DNA of 64,000 nt, taken from Teredinibacter waterburyi (lineage in GTDB: Bacteria > Pseudomonadota > Gammaproteobacteria > Pseudomonadales > Cellvibrionaceae). The DNA lies in contig NZ_MRUH01000123.1 in the NCBI RefSeq assembly GCF_001922985.1, positions 62,001 through 126,000 of the forward strand. The letters are read 5' to 3'. How positions within the stretch are numbered: position 1 is the first letter of the stretch; every line of letters starts with the position of its first letter. Shown here in pieces: positions 29,126 to 41,113 of this stretch. The notes below the pieces were generated by a model. The model was not told the origin of the DNA, searched no databases, and saw only the letters and a list, made by a program, of their open reading frames with translations. A program made the translations under genes and the position numbers.

Positions 29126-30373
29126 ATGAGTAACGAAATAAAAGTCCCGACTTTTCCCGAATCTGTTCAGGAAGGCACCATTGCCACCTGGCACAAACAA
29201 CCTGGTGAAGCGTTTTCGCGCGATGAAGTGATTGTCGATATTGAAACCGACAAAGTCGTGCAAGAAGTGCCAGCTCCAGCCGATGGTGTTTTACAGGAAA
29301 TTGTAAAAGGTGAAGGCGAAACCGTTGTCAGTAACGAGGTTATTGCAATTTTTTCTGCCGGTTCTGCTGGCGAAGCTCCGGCGGCTGCATCTAGTGAGTC
29401 ATCAACACCGGCAGCTAAAAGTTCCAGCGCCGAAATCGTGGCTGCGCCAGCTGCGAAAAAGATGGCGAGTGAAAAAGGTATCGATCTAGCCGCCGTTTCC
29501 GGTACCGGAAAAGGCGGTCTGATTACCAAAGAAGATGTTGCTAGTTATATTAAAAATGGAGCCGCTCCAGCCGCTCCAGCCGCTCCAGCACCCGCAACGC
29601 CGGTTGCCCCCAGCACTAAGTCATCCGCAGCACCTGCGCAAACACCGGCTGCAGCGCCGATGCGAGGCGAGCGTATAGAAAAGCGCGTACCCATGACGCG
29701 ATTGCGCGCACGTATTGCAGAACGCTTGTTAGAAGCATCGCAATCAACGGCCATGTTAACCACGTTTAACGAGGTTAACATGGCTCCTATTATGGAGCTT
29801 CGGGCTAAATATAAAGAGCAGTTTGAAAAATCTCATAATGGTACTCGCTTAGGGTTTATGGGCTTTTTTGTTAAAGCGGCAGTAGAAGCCCTGCGTCGGC
29901 TGCCTGCGGTTAATACTTCGCTTGACGGTAACGATATTGTTTATCACGGTTATCAAGATATTGGCGTGGCAGTATCTACCGAGAAGGGTTTGGTTGTTCC
30001 GGTGTTACGTAATGCGGAGAACATGAGCCTCGCTGATGTTGAAAGCGGCATTCGTGATTTTGGTATGCGTGCTCGTGACGGAAAAATTAGCATAGACGAG
30101 ATGATGGGTGGAACCTTCACCATTACCAACGGTGGCGTTTTTGGTTCGTTGATGTCGACTCCAATCTTGAATCCGCCACAGGCAGCGATTTTGGGAATGC
30201 ACAAAATCCAAGAGCGGCCAATGGCTGTAAATGGTGAAGTAAAAGTTCTGCCAATGATGTATTTGGCTCTGTCCTACGATCACCGCTTGATTGACGGAAA
30301 AGAAGCAGTTCAATTCCTAGTGGCGATCAAAAATATGATCGAAGATCCCGCGCGTATTTTACTCGAGCTTTAA
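29126..30373 (+). CDS. sucB: 2-oxoglutarate dehydrogenase E2 (dihydrolipoyl succinyltransferase)
   Basis: Core of the 2-oxoglutarate dehydrogenase complex; transfers succinyl from lipoamide to CoA. From the ATG at 29126 (AAGGA upstream) the protein is 415 residues: one lipoyl domain with Lys43 in [10 protein letters not shown], an Ala/Pro linker, a peripheral-subunit-binding domain (about 110-150), a second Ala/Pro linker, and the catalytic domain ending SYDHRLIDG with His386 and Asp390. Three perfect copies of a 9-base unit encode part of the second linker. It lies between sucA and lpd. Confidence 0.97.
   Translation: MSNEIKVPTFPESVQEGTIATWHKQPGEAFSRDEVIVDIETDKVVQEVPAPADGVLQEIVKGEGETVVSNEVIAIFSAGSAGEAPAAASSESSTPAAKSSSAEIVAAPAAKKMASEKGIDLAAVSGTGKGGLITKEDVASYIKNGAAPAAPAAPAPATPVAPSTKSSAAPAQTPAAAPMRGERIEKRVPMTRLRARIAERLLEASQSTAMLTTFNEVNMAPIMELRAKYKEQFEKSHNGTRLGFMGFFVKAAVEALRRLPAVNTSLDGNDIVYHGYQDIGVAVSTEKGLVVPVLRNAENMSLADVESGIRDFGMRARDGKISIDEMMGGTFTITNGGVFGSLMSTPILNPPQAAILGMHKIQERPMAVNGEVKVLPMMYLALSYDHRLIDGKEAVQFLVAIKNMIEDPARILLEL
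29561..29587 (+). repeat. 9-bp tandem repeat inside sucB
   Basis: GCCGCTCCA is repeated three times without change and encodes Ala-Ala-Pro units of the flexible linker. Copy-number change by slippage would alter linker length in frame. Confidence 0.85.
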
Positions 30374-30384
30374 TTCGACCATTC

Positions 30385-31920
<1,536 letters not shown>

Positions 31921-32103
31921 CGGGAGTTTTCTTTTTCGAAAATTTTACTCGCTATTACTAAATAATAATCAGCGCATTGGCTCACTTTTTGAGGTGATGT
32001 CAAACCAAGGTCCGGAATATTTCGGCAATCGGAAACTGATTTTCTTCGCTGTAGATTTTGTAGGGTGCGCATACTACAGCTTAGAAACATATGGGATACA
32101 AAG

Positions 32104-33270
32104 ATGAATTTACACGAATACCAAGGTAAACAGCTTTTTGCTGAATATGGTCTGCCCGTATCAAAAGGTGTCGCTGCAGAAACTCCAGCAGAAGCAGCTT
32201 CGGCGACAAGCATTATTGGTGGTAATAAATGGGTTGTTAAAGCTCAGGTTCATGCCGGTGGCCGCGGTAAAGCTGGCGGTGTAAAACTGGTTAGCTCAAA
32301 AGCTGAAATTGAAGAGTTTGCCAAAAAGTGGTTGGGCAATAATTTGGTAACCTACCAAACAGATGAAAATGGTCAGCCAGTGAGCCGTATATTGGTAGAA
32401 GAGTGTACCGATATTGATCAAGAGCTTTATTTAGGTGCTGTTGTAGACCGTTCTTCGCGTCGTGTGGTGTTTATGGCCTCGACCGAAGGCGGTGTGGAAA
32501 TTGAAAAAGTCGCCCATGAAACGCCAGAAAAAATTCTCAAAGCGACTATAGATCCGCTCGCTGGCGCACAGCCTTATCAGGCGCGCGAACTTGCTTTTAA
32601 ACTGGGCTTAGAGGGCAAACAAATTAAGCAGTTTACCCAAATCTTTTTAGGTTTGGCGAAAATGTTCCATGAAAAAGATTTGGCGTTATTAGAAATTAAC
32701 CCACTGGTTATTACTACCGCCGGCGACCTACATTGTTTGGATGCTAAGGTCACTATCGATGGCAACGCTATGTACCGTCAGCCAGCGCTTAAAGAAATGC
32801 ACGACCCCTCGCAAGAAGATGAGCGCGAAGCTCATGCTGCAAAGTGGGAGCTCAATTATGTCGCGTTAGACGGAAACATCGGCTGCATGGTAAACGGCGC
32901 CGGTTTGGCAATGGGCACTATGGATATCGTCAAATTGCATGGTGGTCAGCCAGCGAACTTCCTTGACGTTGGCGGCGGTGCGACTAAAGAGCGTGTAGTT
33001 GAAGCTTTTAAGATTATTCTTTCCGACGACAATGTATCGGCTGTATTTATTAATATCTTTGGCGGTATCGTGCGTTGCGATCTTATTGCCGAAGGCGTGG
33101 TTGGCGCGGTAGAAGAGGTTGGCGTTAAGGTTCCAGTCGTCGTTCGCTTAGAAGGTAACAACGCAGAACTTGGTGCAAAAGTCCTCGCTGATAGTGGTTT
33201 GAATATTATTGCCGCAAACAGCTTAACTGACGCTGCACAACAAGTTGTAAAAGCCGCGGAGGGCAAATAA
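32104..33270 (+). CDS. sucC: Succinyl-CoA synthetase beta subunit
   Basis: ADP-forming succinate-CoA ligase, beta chain. The 388 residues equal the E. coli length and begin [16 protein letters not shown]. Visible features are the ATP-grasp nucleotide site ([16 protein letters not shown]), the metal/phosphate region ALLEINPLV, and the C-terminal FVNIFGGI-type motif ([12 protein letters not shown]). The start is fixed by family length; the ribosome site is weak. The stop shares a base with the sucD ATG. Confidence 0.98.
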   Translation: MNLHEYQGKQLFAEYGLPVSKGVAAETPAEAASATSIIGGNKWVVKAQVHAGGRGKAGGVKLVSSKAEIEEFAKKWLGNNLVTYQTDENGQPVSRILVEECTDIDQELYLGAVVDRSSRRVVFMASTEGGVEIEKVAHETPEKILKATIDPLAGAQPYQARELAFKLGLEGKQIKQFTQIFLGLAKMFHEKDLALLEINPLVITTAGDLHCLDAKVTIDGNAMYRQPALKEMHDPSQEDEREAHAAKWELNYVALDGNIGCMVNGAGLAMGTMDIVKLHGGQPANFLDVGGGATKERVVEAFKIILSDDNVSAVFINIFGGIVRCDLIAEGVVGAVEEVGVKVPVVVRLEGNNAELGAKVLADSGLNIIAANSLTDAAQQVVKAAEGK

Positions 33271-34142
33271 TGAGTGTTTTAATTAATAAAGATACAAAAG
33301 TCCTCTGTCAGGGTTTTACCGGTTCTCAGGGAACCTTCCATTCTGAACAAGCGATTGCCTACGGCACTAAAATGGTAGGCGGTGTTACTCCCGGTAAGGG
33401 CGGACAGGTTCACTTGGGCTTGCCAGTATTTAACACCATGAAAGAAGCTGTCGCCGAAACGGGTGCCGATGCCTCTGTTATTTATGTGCCAGCTCCGTTT
33501 TGTAAGGACTCCATTCTTGAAGCTGCTCATAGCGGCGTAAAACTTGTCGTGTGTATTACCGAAGGTATCCCAACGCTGGATATGCTTGACTGTAAAGTTA
33601 AATGCGACGAGTTGGGTGTTACTTTAATCGGACCAAACTGCCCTGGAGTGATTACTCCTGGTGAATGTAAAATCGGTATTATGCCGGGCCATATTCACTT
33701 GCCAGGAAAAGTTGGCATTGTGTCCCGTTCGGGAACCTTGACCTACGAAGCGGTTAAGCAAACCACCGATTATGGTTTTGGTCAGTCTACCTGTGTTGGT
33801 ATTGGTGGCGACCCAATTCCGGGTTCGAACTTTATTGATATCTTGAAGTTGTTCCAGGAAGACCCTAAAACTGAAGCGATTGTGATGATTGGTGAGATCG
33901 GTGGTACTGCAGAAGAAGAAGCGGCAGCCTACATTAAAGAACATGTCACCAAGCCTGTTGTATCCTATATTGCTGGTGTTACGGCTCCTGCTGGGAAGCG
34001 TATGGGGCACGCCGGTGCAATTATTTCTGGTGGTAAGGGAACAGCCGATGAAAAGTTTGCGGCGCTAGAAGATGCAGGCGTTAAGACTGTACGCAGTTTG
34101 GCTGAAATTGGTGATGGCTTAAAAGCGATTACTGGCTGGTAA
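33270..34142 (+). CDS. sucD: Succinyl-CoA synthetase alpha subunit
   Basis: Alpha chain with the phosphohistidine intermediate. The 290 residues include the CoA-binding Rossmann part ([15 protein letters not shown]), the power helix region GIPTLDM, the [10 protein letters not shown] loop and the active-site His247 in RMGHAGAI. It overlaps sucC (TAATG), so the chains are coupled in translation. It ends the cluster, followed by a clear terminator. Confidence 0.98.
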   Translation: MSVLINKDTKVLCQGFTGSQGTFHSEQAIAYGTKMVGGVTPGKGGQVHLGLPVFNTMKEAVAETGADASVIYVPAPFCKDSILEAAHSGVKLVVCITEGIPTLDMLDCKVKCDELGVTLIGPNCPGVITPGECKIGIMPGHIHLPGKVGIVSRSGTLTYEAVKQTTDYGFGQSTCVGIGGDPIPGSNFIDILKLFQEDPKTEAIVMIGEIGGTAEEEAAAYIKEHVTKPVVSYIAGVTAPAGKRMGHAGAIISGGKGTADEKFAALEDAGVKTVRSLAEIGDGLKAITGW

Positions 34143-34174
34143 AGTCGTAAGTCTTGGTTCTTAATCGTTTTACT

Positions 34175-34202
34175 AAAGGCCGACAGTTTTGTCGGCTTTT
34201 TT
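34175..34202 (+). terminator. Rho-independent terminator after sucD
   Basis: GCCGAC pairs with GTCGGC around six bases, flanked by A on the left and six T on the right. It ends the sdh-suc cluster 33 bases after sucD. Confidence 0.88.
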
Positions 34203-34433
34203 AGTTTTCTTGAGCATACAGCTTTTACTTCCGTAGTTGACTAGCGTGATCAGAAGCTGATTTGATTTCAGTTGAACGGAACTTTTATTTACTGTGTTGC
34301 CTAATGGGGCACACGGAAAAGTACGTGAAGACATATTCGTAAGGAAAAGCAGGTAAGAAAAGGCGCGATACACAGGTGTTTATCGCAGAACTAGAATTGA
34401 AATTTGACTACCTTGTCAATGTTTGGGGGCACC

Positions 34434-34760
34434 ATGAAAAATGTGAGCAGGATAAAAACAGCAGCACTGATCGGCGCGCTAATCTTAGCTGGAGGCTGCA
34501 CTTGGGTGACACCTGTGGATGGTGTTGAGGCTATTGCACTGGTGAAGCCGCAAGTGGTTCAAAATTGTGAAAAGCTTTCGACTGCAGTCTTACAGGTAAA
34601 AGACAAGGTCGGTTTTATTAACCGAAGCGGCGCCAAGGTGTCGAAAGAGCTCCTCACTATGGCGCGTAACCAAGCTGTTCAGGCGGGCGCCGATACTATT
34701 GTCGCGGAAACTGCCGCTGACGACGGAAGCCAAAAGTATGGTTTATATCGCTGTCGCTAA
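34434..34760 (+). CDS. DUF4156 family lipoprotein
   Basis: Function unknown. From the ATG at 34434 (GGGGGC just upstream) the product is 108 residues. It starts with a basic, hydrophobic signal ending in LAGGC, so Cys22 is the probable lipidated residue. The mature part has the DUF4156 layout, with a second half ARNQAVQAGADTIVAE typical of small envelope lipoproteins and two further cysteines (in QNCEKL and YRCR). An ATG ten codons upstream is in frame but fits worse. Confidence 0.8.
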   Translation: MKNVSRIKTAALIGALILAGGCTWVTPVDGVEAIALVKPQVVQNCEKLSTAVLQVKDKVGFINRSGAKVSKELLTMARNQAVQAGADTIVAETAADDGSQKYGLYRCR

Positions 34761-35005
34761 GCGTTTATATTGATCTGCAAGTCATAGAGATACAATTCCC
34801 CACTCCCGTTTCATCGTTAGCCAGCAGGCCAGTATGAAATCGGTGTGGGGTTTCTGTTTCTGTGTGTTCCTCTGTGTTAGACGATTTCTGTAAAACGATC
34901 GTGCTAAGCAGCCTTTTATGGCCGTGTTACCGGCATTCGTCAATACCGTAAAATCCTCGATCACTACTTTTCAAACAATCCGGCTTCTTCACCTAAATTC
35001 TAGTG

Positions 35006-35034
35006 CTTGAAATCTTTGGCTACCACCTCCATAT
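35006..35034 (+). promoter_or_regulatory. Probable sigma32 (heat-shock) promoter of htpG
   Basis: CTTGAAA (35006-35012), a 14-base spacer and CTCCATAT (35027-35034) match the RpoH consensus at all but one important position. Transcription would start near 35041, giving a leader of about 87 bases. htpG is a known RpoH target. Confidence 0.75.
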
Positions 35035-35081
35035 AGTTCACCAGCTGCTTGTCCTGAGACGAGCGCCAAAATTCTTTCTGC

Positions 35082-35102
35082 GCAGGTCAAAAGTTGACCT
35101 GC
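35082..35102 (+). promoter_or_regulatory. 9-bp hairpin in the htpG leader
   Basis: GCAGGTCAA (35082-35090) pairs perfectly with 35094-35102 around a 3-base loop. It lies just before the AGGAG ribosome site (35114-35118) but does not include it. It may protect the mRNA 5' region, affect ribosome loading, or be a protein site. Confidence 0.6.
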
Positions 35103-35127
35103 CCAACTGTATTCAGGAGCCAGACCA

Positions 35128-37026
35128 ATGACCGTAGAGGCCGTAAAAGAAACCCGAGGATTTGAAACAGAAGCGAAACAACTTCTGCATCTAATGATTC
35201 ATTCATTGTATTCCAACAAAGAAATTTTCTTGCGTGAGTTGGTTTCCAACGCATCTGATGCCGCCGACAAGCTACGTTTTAAGGCTCTTCATGACGGAGC
35301 TCTATACGAAGATGATCCAGAGCTTAAAATTCGTGTAAGTTTTGACAAAGAGCTGAATACTGTCACCATTGCGGACAATGGCATCGGTATGAACCGAGAT
35401 GAAGTCATCGAGAACCTCGGCACTATTGCCAAGTCCGGCACCGCTAGTTTTATGTCCCAGTTGACCGGCGACCAAAAGAAAGATTCTCATCTGATTGGCC
35501 AGTTTGGCGTAGGTTTCTACTCTGCTTTTATCGTTGCCGATCGAGTAGAAGTTATGACCCGTAGCGCCGGTGCGCCAATCGAAGAGGGTGTTCATTGGGA
35601 AAGCAGCGGCGAAGCCGATTACAGTATCGAGACTATAGAGAAGGCCGGGCGTGGCACAACAATTGTCTTACACCTCAAAAAGGATCAGGCCGAATTCGCT
35701 GACGGTTGGCGTTTACGCTCCATCATCAAAAAATACTCGGATCACATTTCACTTCCAATCGTAATGGAAAAGGTTGCGGCAGCCACTGACGACGCAGAAG
35801 CGGCAGCTGAAGATGAAGTCGTTAATACGGCTACTGCAATTTGGACTCGCTCACGTAGCGACATTAGTGATGAAGAATATACTGAATTCTATAAGCATGT
35901 TTCTCACGACTTCGTTGCACCGGCAAAGTGGAGCCACAACCGCGTAGAAGGTAAGCTCGATTACACCAGCTTATTGTACTTACCGGCTAAAGCACCGTTC
36001 GACCTTTATAATCGCGATGCGGCTCGAGGGTTGAAACTCTATGTCCAGCGAACGTTTATTATGGACGACGCTGAGCAGTTCTTGCCGCTCTACCTGCGCT
36101 TTATTAAGGGTGTCGTAGATTCTAACGATCTGTCATTGAACGTTTCCCGCGAGATTTTACAGAAAGATCAAAGCATCGATAGCATGCGTGCCGCGCTGAC
36201 CAAGCGGGTGCTCGATATGTTAGAGAAATTGAAAAAGAATTCTGCCGAAGCCTACGCCACGTTCTGGGCAGAGTTTGGCCAAGTTCTAAAAGAGGGGCCG
36301 GCGGAAGACTTTGCTAACAAAGAAAAAATCGCTGGGCTTTTCTTGTTTGCAACCACCGAGAACGATACCGGCGAACAAAATCAATCCTTGGCTGATTATG
36401 TCTCTCGAATGAAAGATGGCCAAGATAAAATCTATTACGTTGTTGCCGACAACTTTAATACGGCGAAAAACAGCCCTCACCTAGAAGTGTTCCGCAAGAA
36501 GGGTATTGAAGTATTGCTACTGTCCGATCGCGTTGATGATTGGTTGATGGGACATTTGAATGAATTCGACGGCAAGCAGTTCCAGGATGTTGGTAAGGGT
36601 CAGCTTGATTTAGGTAAGCTCGATAGCGAAGAAGAAAAGGAGCAGCACGAAAAAGTTGAAGAAGCGTATAAGGGCTTTACCGAGCGCCTACAGGCTGTTC
36701 TAGACAATCAAGTAGAAGCTGTACGTGTGACCCATCGTTTAACCAACTCTCCTGCCTGTTTGGTGGTTGGCGAAGACGATATGGGTGCTCAAATGCGACG
36801 TCTGCTTGAGTCTGCTGGTCAAGCGGTACCAGAGAGCAAGCCGAGTATCGAGATTAATCCCGATCATCCCCTAGTCCAAAAAATGGATAAGGAAGCTGAT
36901 GAAGACCGTTTTTCCGATCTTGCTCACGTGTTGTTCGATCAGGCTAACCTTGCTGAAGGTGGAGCGCTAAAAGATCCTGCGGCCTATGTGCAGCGTCTGA
37001 ATAAGCTGTTAATGGATATTCAATAG
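35128..37026 (+). CDS. htpG: Molecular chaperone HtpG (Hsp90)
   Basis: Cytoplasmic ATP-dependent chaperone of the Hsp90 family. The 632 residues (E. coli 624) show the GHKL ATP site: Glu37 and Asn41 in [21 protein letters not shown], and the lid/G-loop [11 protein letters not shown]. The middle domain has the conserved SREILQKD and the C-terminal part forms the dimer. AGGAG stands nine bases before the ATG. A sigma32-type promoter precedes it. Confidence 0.98.
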   Translation: MTVEAVKETRGFETEAKQLLHLMIHSLYSNKEIFLRELVSNASDAADKLRFKALHDGALYEDDPELKIRVSFDKELNTVTIADNGIGMNRDEVIENLGTIAKSGTASFMSQLTGDQKKDSHLIGQFGVGFYSAFIVADRVEVMTRSAGAPIEEGVHWESSGEADYSIETIEKAGRGTTIVLHLKKDQAEFADGWRLRSIIKKYSDHISLPIVMEKVAAATDDAEAAAEDEVVNTATAIWTRSRSDISDEEYTEFYKHVSHDFVAPAKWSHNRVEGKLDYTSLLYLPAKAPFDLYNRDAARGLKLYVQRTFIMDDAEQFLPLYLRFIKGVVDSNDLSLNVSREILQKDQSIDSMRAALTKRVLDMLEKLKKNSAEAYATFWAEFGQVLKEGPAEDFANKEKIAGLFLFATTENDTGEQNQSLADYVSRMKDGQDKIYYVVADNFNTAKNSPHLEVFRKKGIEVLLLSDRVDDWLMGHLNEFDGKQFQDVGKGQLDLGKLDSEEEKEQHEKVEEAYKGFTERLQAVLDNQVEAVRVTHRLTNSPACLVVGEDDMGAQMRRLLESAGQAVPESKPSIEINPDHPLVQKMDKEADEDRFSDLAHVLFDQANLAEGGALKDPAAYVQRLNKLLMDIQ

Positions 37027-37071
37027 CCACGAGTCTGTATAGCTCTGGTATGCTTGACGCTGCTCGCTATG

Positions 37072-37105
37072 ACCCTATCGCCTACCTGCCGGTACGCGAT
37101 AGGGT
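37072..37105. repeat. Strong hairpin between htpG and gpsA
   Basis: ACCCTATCGC (37072-37081) pairs perfectly with 37096-37105; inside it TACC and GGTA pair again after one mismatch, leaving loop TGCC. There is no T run. It is probably the transcription end or a 3' stabiliser of htpG. Confidence 0.6.
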
Positions 37106-37225
37106 AGTCAGGCTAGAAGCATTTCGTTAGCTATACTGTTTAGTGGGTAATCTAGGCACTGAACTTAACACCGCTAATGCACTTATGTTGGATTACGGCG
37201 ATCACATGACTGCACGGGAGCAGCA

Positions 37226-38245
37226 ATGACCGAAAGATTAACCCTAGCAGTTTTGGGTGGAGGCAGTTTTGGAACCGCTATTGCCAATATCATCGCGGCC
37301 AATGGCAACAACACCTTTTTGTGGATGCGAGATACCGATCGAGCAAATAAAGCTCAGGCTGCGCGCGAAAACCCCGAATACCTCCCTGGTTATGCGCTAC
37401 ACGATAACCTAACCGTTACCGACGACTTAGCTCTCGCCGTTGCGAACAGTGACGTCGTGGTCATTTCTGTGCCTAGCAAGTCATTTCGAGAGGTCACCAA
37501 GCGGGTGGCCCCGCATCTAAAGCCTAATACCATCGTTATCAGTACGACCAAAGGCATTGAGGGTGAAAGCTTCTTGTTGATGAGCCAGATCCTTGAGCAG
37601 GAGCTCTCCAATGTTCGTATCGGCGTGCTGAGCGGCCCCAATTTTGCGTCAGAAATCATTCAGAATCAGTTTACCGGCAGCGTGATTGCGAGTGAGCACG
37701 ACTCCGTGATCCAGTGTATTCGCCAAGCTTGTTCCTCTCAGACCTTCCGCATCTATAGTAATCACGATCGCTTTGGTGTTGAACTAGGTGGAGCACTTAA
37801 GAATATTTATGCCATTATTACCGGTATGGCCGCGGCTTTGGGCTGTGGCAGCAATACCACGGCGATGTTGCTAACCCGCAGTCTTGCCGAAATGAGTCGG
37901 CTTGCATCTGAGCTGGGAGCAGACCCTAAAACATTTCAGGGCTTGGCCGGTGTAGGGGATTTAATTCTCACCTGTACCTCTGATCAAAGCCGTAATTATC
38001 GAGTGGGTTATGCACTGGGTAAGGGTAAAAAACTTGCCGAAACACTGGATGAAATAGGTCAGGTAGCCGAAGGTGTTAACACCTTGAGAATTGTTCGAAG
38101 CAAAGCTGAAGATTTGGGCGTGTATATGCCGCTAGTAGCAGGTTTGTACCAAATTCTGTTTGAAGACCGCGATATATTAAAAGTTGTACAAGGTTTGATG
38201 ACAGGGGAAATGAGTAGTGACGTAGACTTACAAGGGGGTATGTGA
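37226..38245 (+). CDS. gpsA: Glycerol-3-phosphate dehydrogenase [NAD(P)+]
   Basis: Makes sn-glycerol-3-phosphate from dihydroxyacetone phosphate, the backbone of phospholipids. The 339 residues include the NAD(P) motif [20 protein letters not shown], and catalytic Lys192 in [10 protein letters not shown], followed by the GLAGVGDL loop. GGGAG lies before the ATG. Its stop overlaps the next start (TGATG), beginning an operon with a DUF4389 gene and sixA. Confidence 0.97.
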   Translation: MTERLTLAVLGGGSFGTAIANIIAANGNNTFLWMRDTDRANKAQAARENPEYLPGYALHDNLTVTDDLALAVANSDVVVISVPSKSFREVTKRVAPHLKPNTIVISTTKGIEGESFLLMSQILEQELSNVRIGVLSGPNFASEIIQNQFTGSVIASEHDSVIQCIRQACSSQTFRIYSNHDRFGVELGGALKNIYAIITGMAAALGCGSNTTAMLLTRSLAEMSRLASELGADPKTFQGLAGVGDLILTCTSDQSRNYRVGYALGKGKKLAETLDEIGQVAEGVNTLRIVRSKAEDLGVYMPLVAGLYQILFEDRDILKVVQGLMTGEMSSDVDLQGGM

Positions 38246-38682
38246 TGGACCAACAGTTAAAATCGAATTTAACCTCAAGCACACATTGGTTGCGATTAGT
38301 TTATATGTTGTTATTCGCAGTTTTACTACAGGTTGCACTGGCGGTTATGTGGGTGTTAGTGATTGTGCAGTTTCTTTTTGCCTTGGTGACCGGTAGCGAT
38401 AATGGCAATTTGAGAAAATTTGGCGATTCGCTAGCTCAATATATTAATGCAACGATTCGCTTTTTAACCTACAACAGTGAGGTTAAGGCGTTTCCATTTG
38501 CCGAATGGCCAGATCCTGTCGAGAGCGAAGGCGAAGAGTCTGAGGACGTTTATGCGGAGTCGGAAAGATCTGAATCTGTTGACGATTCTAGTGGTCAACC
38601 CGTTGAATACGCTGTAGACGACGAGCGAGATGACGCTTCCTCTTCAGCCCCTGTAAAAAAAACTAATGAGAAGTCTGAGTGA
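38245..38682 (+). CDS. DUF4389 membrane protein
   Basis: Function unknown. The 145-residue product has one or two membrane segments (about 17-50), a conserved polar stretch YINATIRFLTYNSEVKAFPF that marks the family, and then a tail of about 60 residues rich in Glu, Asp and Ser that is probably disordered. It overlaps gpsA (TGATG) upstream and sixA downstream (GTGA), so all three are coupled. GTG one codon earlier is an alternative start. Confidence 0.83.
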   Translation: MDQQLKSNLTSSTHWLRLVYMLLFAVLLQVALAVMWVLVIVQFLFALVTGSDNGNLRKFGDSLAQYINATIRFLTYNSEVKAFPFAEWPDPVESEGEESEDVYAESERSESVDDSSGQPVEYAVDDERDDASSSAPVKKTNEKSE

Positions 38683-39137
38683 AGGTTTACGTATTACGAC
38701 ATGGCGATGCAGTTCCCTCGTGGACCAATGATTCAGCACGTGCGCTAAGTGAATTAGGTCGCAAACAGGTACAAGCTTGTGCAGATTCAAATCGTGAAGC
38801 TCTCGCTCAGGTTCAGCAAGTTTTTGTCAGCCCCTACATTCGGGCGCAGCAAACTTGTGACATCGTGCGTGGCGAAGTTCTTCCGGAGGCGGAAACGGTC
38901 GATTGGTTGGCGCCTGATGCAATGCTCTCTGTAACTGTTGATAAGTTGCGTGATAGGGTCAAGAGTGATGTGGTGCTGCTGGTAAGTCATCAACCTCTGG
39001 TCAGTAATTTGATAGAAATACTGTCTGGCGCAAATGGTGGTTCTGTACACATGAGTACGGCGTCTTTGGCGCTACTTGAGACCAATGTGATTGCAGCTCG
39101 TTGCGCCGATTTAGTCTGGATTAAGCCGTCAGAATAA
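38679..39137 (+). CDS. sixA: Phosphohistidine phosphatase SixA
   Basis: Histidine-phosphatase superfamily protein; SixA removes phosphate from histidine residues, for example in ArcB or the nitrogen PTS of E. coli. The 152 residues start MKVYVLRHGDA with catalytic His8 in RHG; a second conserved His occurs in VSHQPLV. The start is GTG, overlapping the DUF4389 stop. It is coupled to gpsA and the DUF4389 gene, a neighbourhood also seen in Pseudomonas-type genomes. Confidence 0.9.
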   Translation: MKVYVLRHGDAVPSWTNDSARALSELGRKQVQACADSNREALAQVQQVFVSPYIRAQQTCDIVRGEVLPEAETVDWLAPDAMLSVTVDKLRDRVKSDVVLLVSHQPLVSNLIEILSGANGGSVHMSTASLALLETNVIAARCADLVWIKPSE

Positions 39138-39162
39138 CATCCGTTGAGCTTAGGAGAGGTAG

Positions 39163-40062
39163 TTGAACGCATTACCTTATAGCGATGTTGAATTTTCGCT
39201 TTCTGGACTTAAATTACGTGGCCGACGCTGGAGAAGTCAGCAAGATACTGATTTGTTGCCGGTAGTGGCTTTGCACGGTTGGATGGATAATTGTGGCTCA
39301 TTTGATTTTCTAGCCCGCGAACTTATGCAGTTAACTCCGGCGTCTTTCGATATAGTCGCGTTAGACTTGGCCGGTCACGGCCAAAGCGATGCACGTAAGC
39401 ATTGCGAGGCCTATAGTATTTGGCAGGATATTGGCGAAATACTTGAGGTGGCCAATCAGCTCGGTTGGCAACGTTTTGCTCTGCTTGGTCATTCGCGAGG
39501 AGCGATGATTGCAACTTTAACGGCCGCTACCTTTCCCGAGCGGGTTTCTCATCTTGCCGCGATAGAAGCGCTCACGCCGCAACCTGCTGCGGCGAGTGAT
39601 GCAGTTGGCCAGCTCAGCGCTTCGATTAAGGCGGTGATGGCTGCAAAGAATCGCAAAACGCGATACTACACAAGCCTTGCGGCGGCCACCAAAAGTCGAG
39701 CGCGAGGTCTGTTTGAACTCGCTTATGCCGATGCCGAAGTTTTGGCGCAAAGAGGCGTTCATAATTCCGAAAAAGGTTTTTATTGGGGCAATGACCCTGT
39801 TTTGGCCGCGCCGTCTGCCGTTAAATTTACCACCGAACAGCTGCATGCATTTGTTTCTGCCTTGAAGTTGCAGGCGAAATTGATTTTGGCGTCAAACAGT
39901 ATGATTTGGGATTTTTTGCCAAATAAAAGTTGGTTGGAACACTTTGATTACATTGATATAGAAACGTTTCCCGGCGGACATCACTTGCATATGAGCGAGC
40001 AGGCTCCTGCGATCGCGCTCTCGTTACAGTCGTATTTTGCGGCCGAGCAAAGTCAACTGTAG
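39163..40062 (+). CDS. Alpha/beta hydrolase
   Basis: Predicted serine hydrolase of unknown substrate. The 299 residues show the fold's oxyanion segment LHGWMDNCGSF, the second-strand LDLAGHGQSDA, the nucleophile elbow GHSRGA, and a late His in GGHHLHM. The start is TTG, supported by a strong AGGAGAGG six bases upstream and by the lack of a nearby ATG. It lies 25 bases after sixA and probably belongs to the same operon. Confidence 0.85.
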   Translation: MNALPYSDVEFSLSGLKLRGRRWRSQQDTDLLPVVALHGWMDNCGSFDFLARELMQLTPASFDIVALDLAGHGQSDARKHCEAYSIWQDIGEILEVANQLGWQRFALLGHSRGAMIATLTAATFPERVSHLAAIEALTPQPAAASDAVGQLSASIKAVMAAKNRKTRYYTSLAAATKSRARGLFELAYADAEVLAQRGVHNSEKGFYWGNDPVLAAPSAVKFTTEQLHAFVSALKLQAKLILASNSMIWDFLPNKSWLEHFDYIDIETFPGGHHLHMSEQAPAIALSLQSYFAAEQSQL

Positions 40063-40176
40063 CTTATTTCTTGCCGTGCAATTTGCGCAGCTTGATCCGG
40101 TACTTTTCCGACGGCGTATATTTTTTATATTTGCGATAATTATTTTGAGAAAAATTCTAAAAAAGGTTTGTAAACA

Positions 40177-41067
40177 ATGCCGCGCAGTTTTCGTTTTAGC
40201 CTAGTGCTGTCCCTTGTTGTCGCTACTGCGAGTGTTTCAAGCGCTATCGCAGGTGCCAACCCCCTATTTGATTTGTTTGCGGAGCATCGTGCAATTTTTC
40301 AAAGTGAACAAACCAATTCAACTTATCGGCTGGTGTTGTCCGCACCTAAAAAAATCAACAACGAATGGGTGAATGATCGTGCGGAACTTCTGCGTGGCGA
40401 CTTGCGGCGAGCAACGGTTGAATTAGTTGGCCAGGACAATTTTCAAAAAGTCGTTGATCAGCTAGAAGCCTACGGAAGTTCTGGGCGTGCAATCTATAGC
40501 TGTACAGGGTTGGATTGCGGCAGTAGTAACGCTTGGGCGAACGAAATTTTTAACGTTAAACAACTCTATGGTTTAGACCAGTATCAGTATTACGCGGTGT
40601 GGGAGTTGGCAAACCCTCAAGCTAACGGTATTGCTGTTGCCTATTTAGTTCAGCGAGGTAATAAACGTCTCTATTTGCAGTTGGAATTCGTGAAGCTGCG
40701 CGGCGATCAATTGGATACTTTAGAGGCCGACCCGTCAACGATATTGATGCAGTTGCAAGACAAAAAATACTACGTGTTAACAATCCCGCGTTTTGATGGG
40801 CCGAACATGAAGCTCGATCGCCATGTCCAGGCGCTGGCAAACACTTTAAAAAGAAAGCCCAGTTTGTCTGTTGTTCTTGTTGGACACGATTATGGCTTAG
40901 GGTCTTTGCAGCAACGCCTAGACCGTTCGCAGGCTTATGCGGAGGCTTTAAAAGAGGCGTTGGTTGGTCTTGGAATAAAAGCTGATAGGTTGACCGTCAA
41001 GGGGCTTGGCCCCTTGACACCACAAGGAAAAACGCGCAGTTGGCGTTTAGAGGTTGTCGTTCTTTAG
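40177..41067 (+). CDS. DUF4892 family exported protein with OmpA-like C-terminus
   Basis: Function unknown. The 296 residues begin with a signal peptide (cleavage about residue 25), then the DUF4892 region with a CTGLDCGSSNAWAN segment whose two cysteines may pair. The last 65 residues (SVVLVGHDYGLGSLQQRLDRS and onward) look like an OmpA-type peptidoglycan-associated fold. The product is probably periplasmic. It stands alone after the hydrolase gene and converges on folE. Confidence 0.83.
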   Translation: MPRSFRFSLVLSLVVATASVSSAIAGANPLFDLFAEHRAIFQSEQTNSTYRLVLSAPKKINNEWVNDRAELLRGDLRRATVELVGQDNFQKVVDQLEAYGSSGRAIYSCTGLDCGSSNAWANEIFNVKQLYGLDQYQYYAVWELANPQANGIAVAYLVQRGNKRLYLQLEFVKLRGDQLDTLEADPSTILMQLQDKKYYVLTIPRFDGPNMKLDRHVQALANTLKRKPSLSVVLVGHDYGLGSLQQRLDRSQAYAEALKEALVGLGIKADRLTVKGLGPLTPQGKTRSWRLEVVVL

Positions 41068-41113
41068 TACGCTGAATTAACGTTCGGAAATTTAATTTTT
41101 CGCGTAAGAAAAA

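Larger units (their letters stand above)
34761..35127. other. Intergenic region upstream of htpG
   Basis: Of these 367 bases, the first 240 hold nothing I can interpret; a reverse open frame at 34782-34964 has no support. The last part carries a sigma32-type promoter and a leader hairpin that serve htpG. Confidence 0.6.

Noticed and set aside
34782-34964. 60-codon leftward frame upstream of htpG
   Set aside because: No ribosome site, no family resemblance; the region is non-coding.
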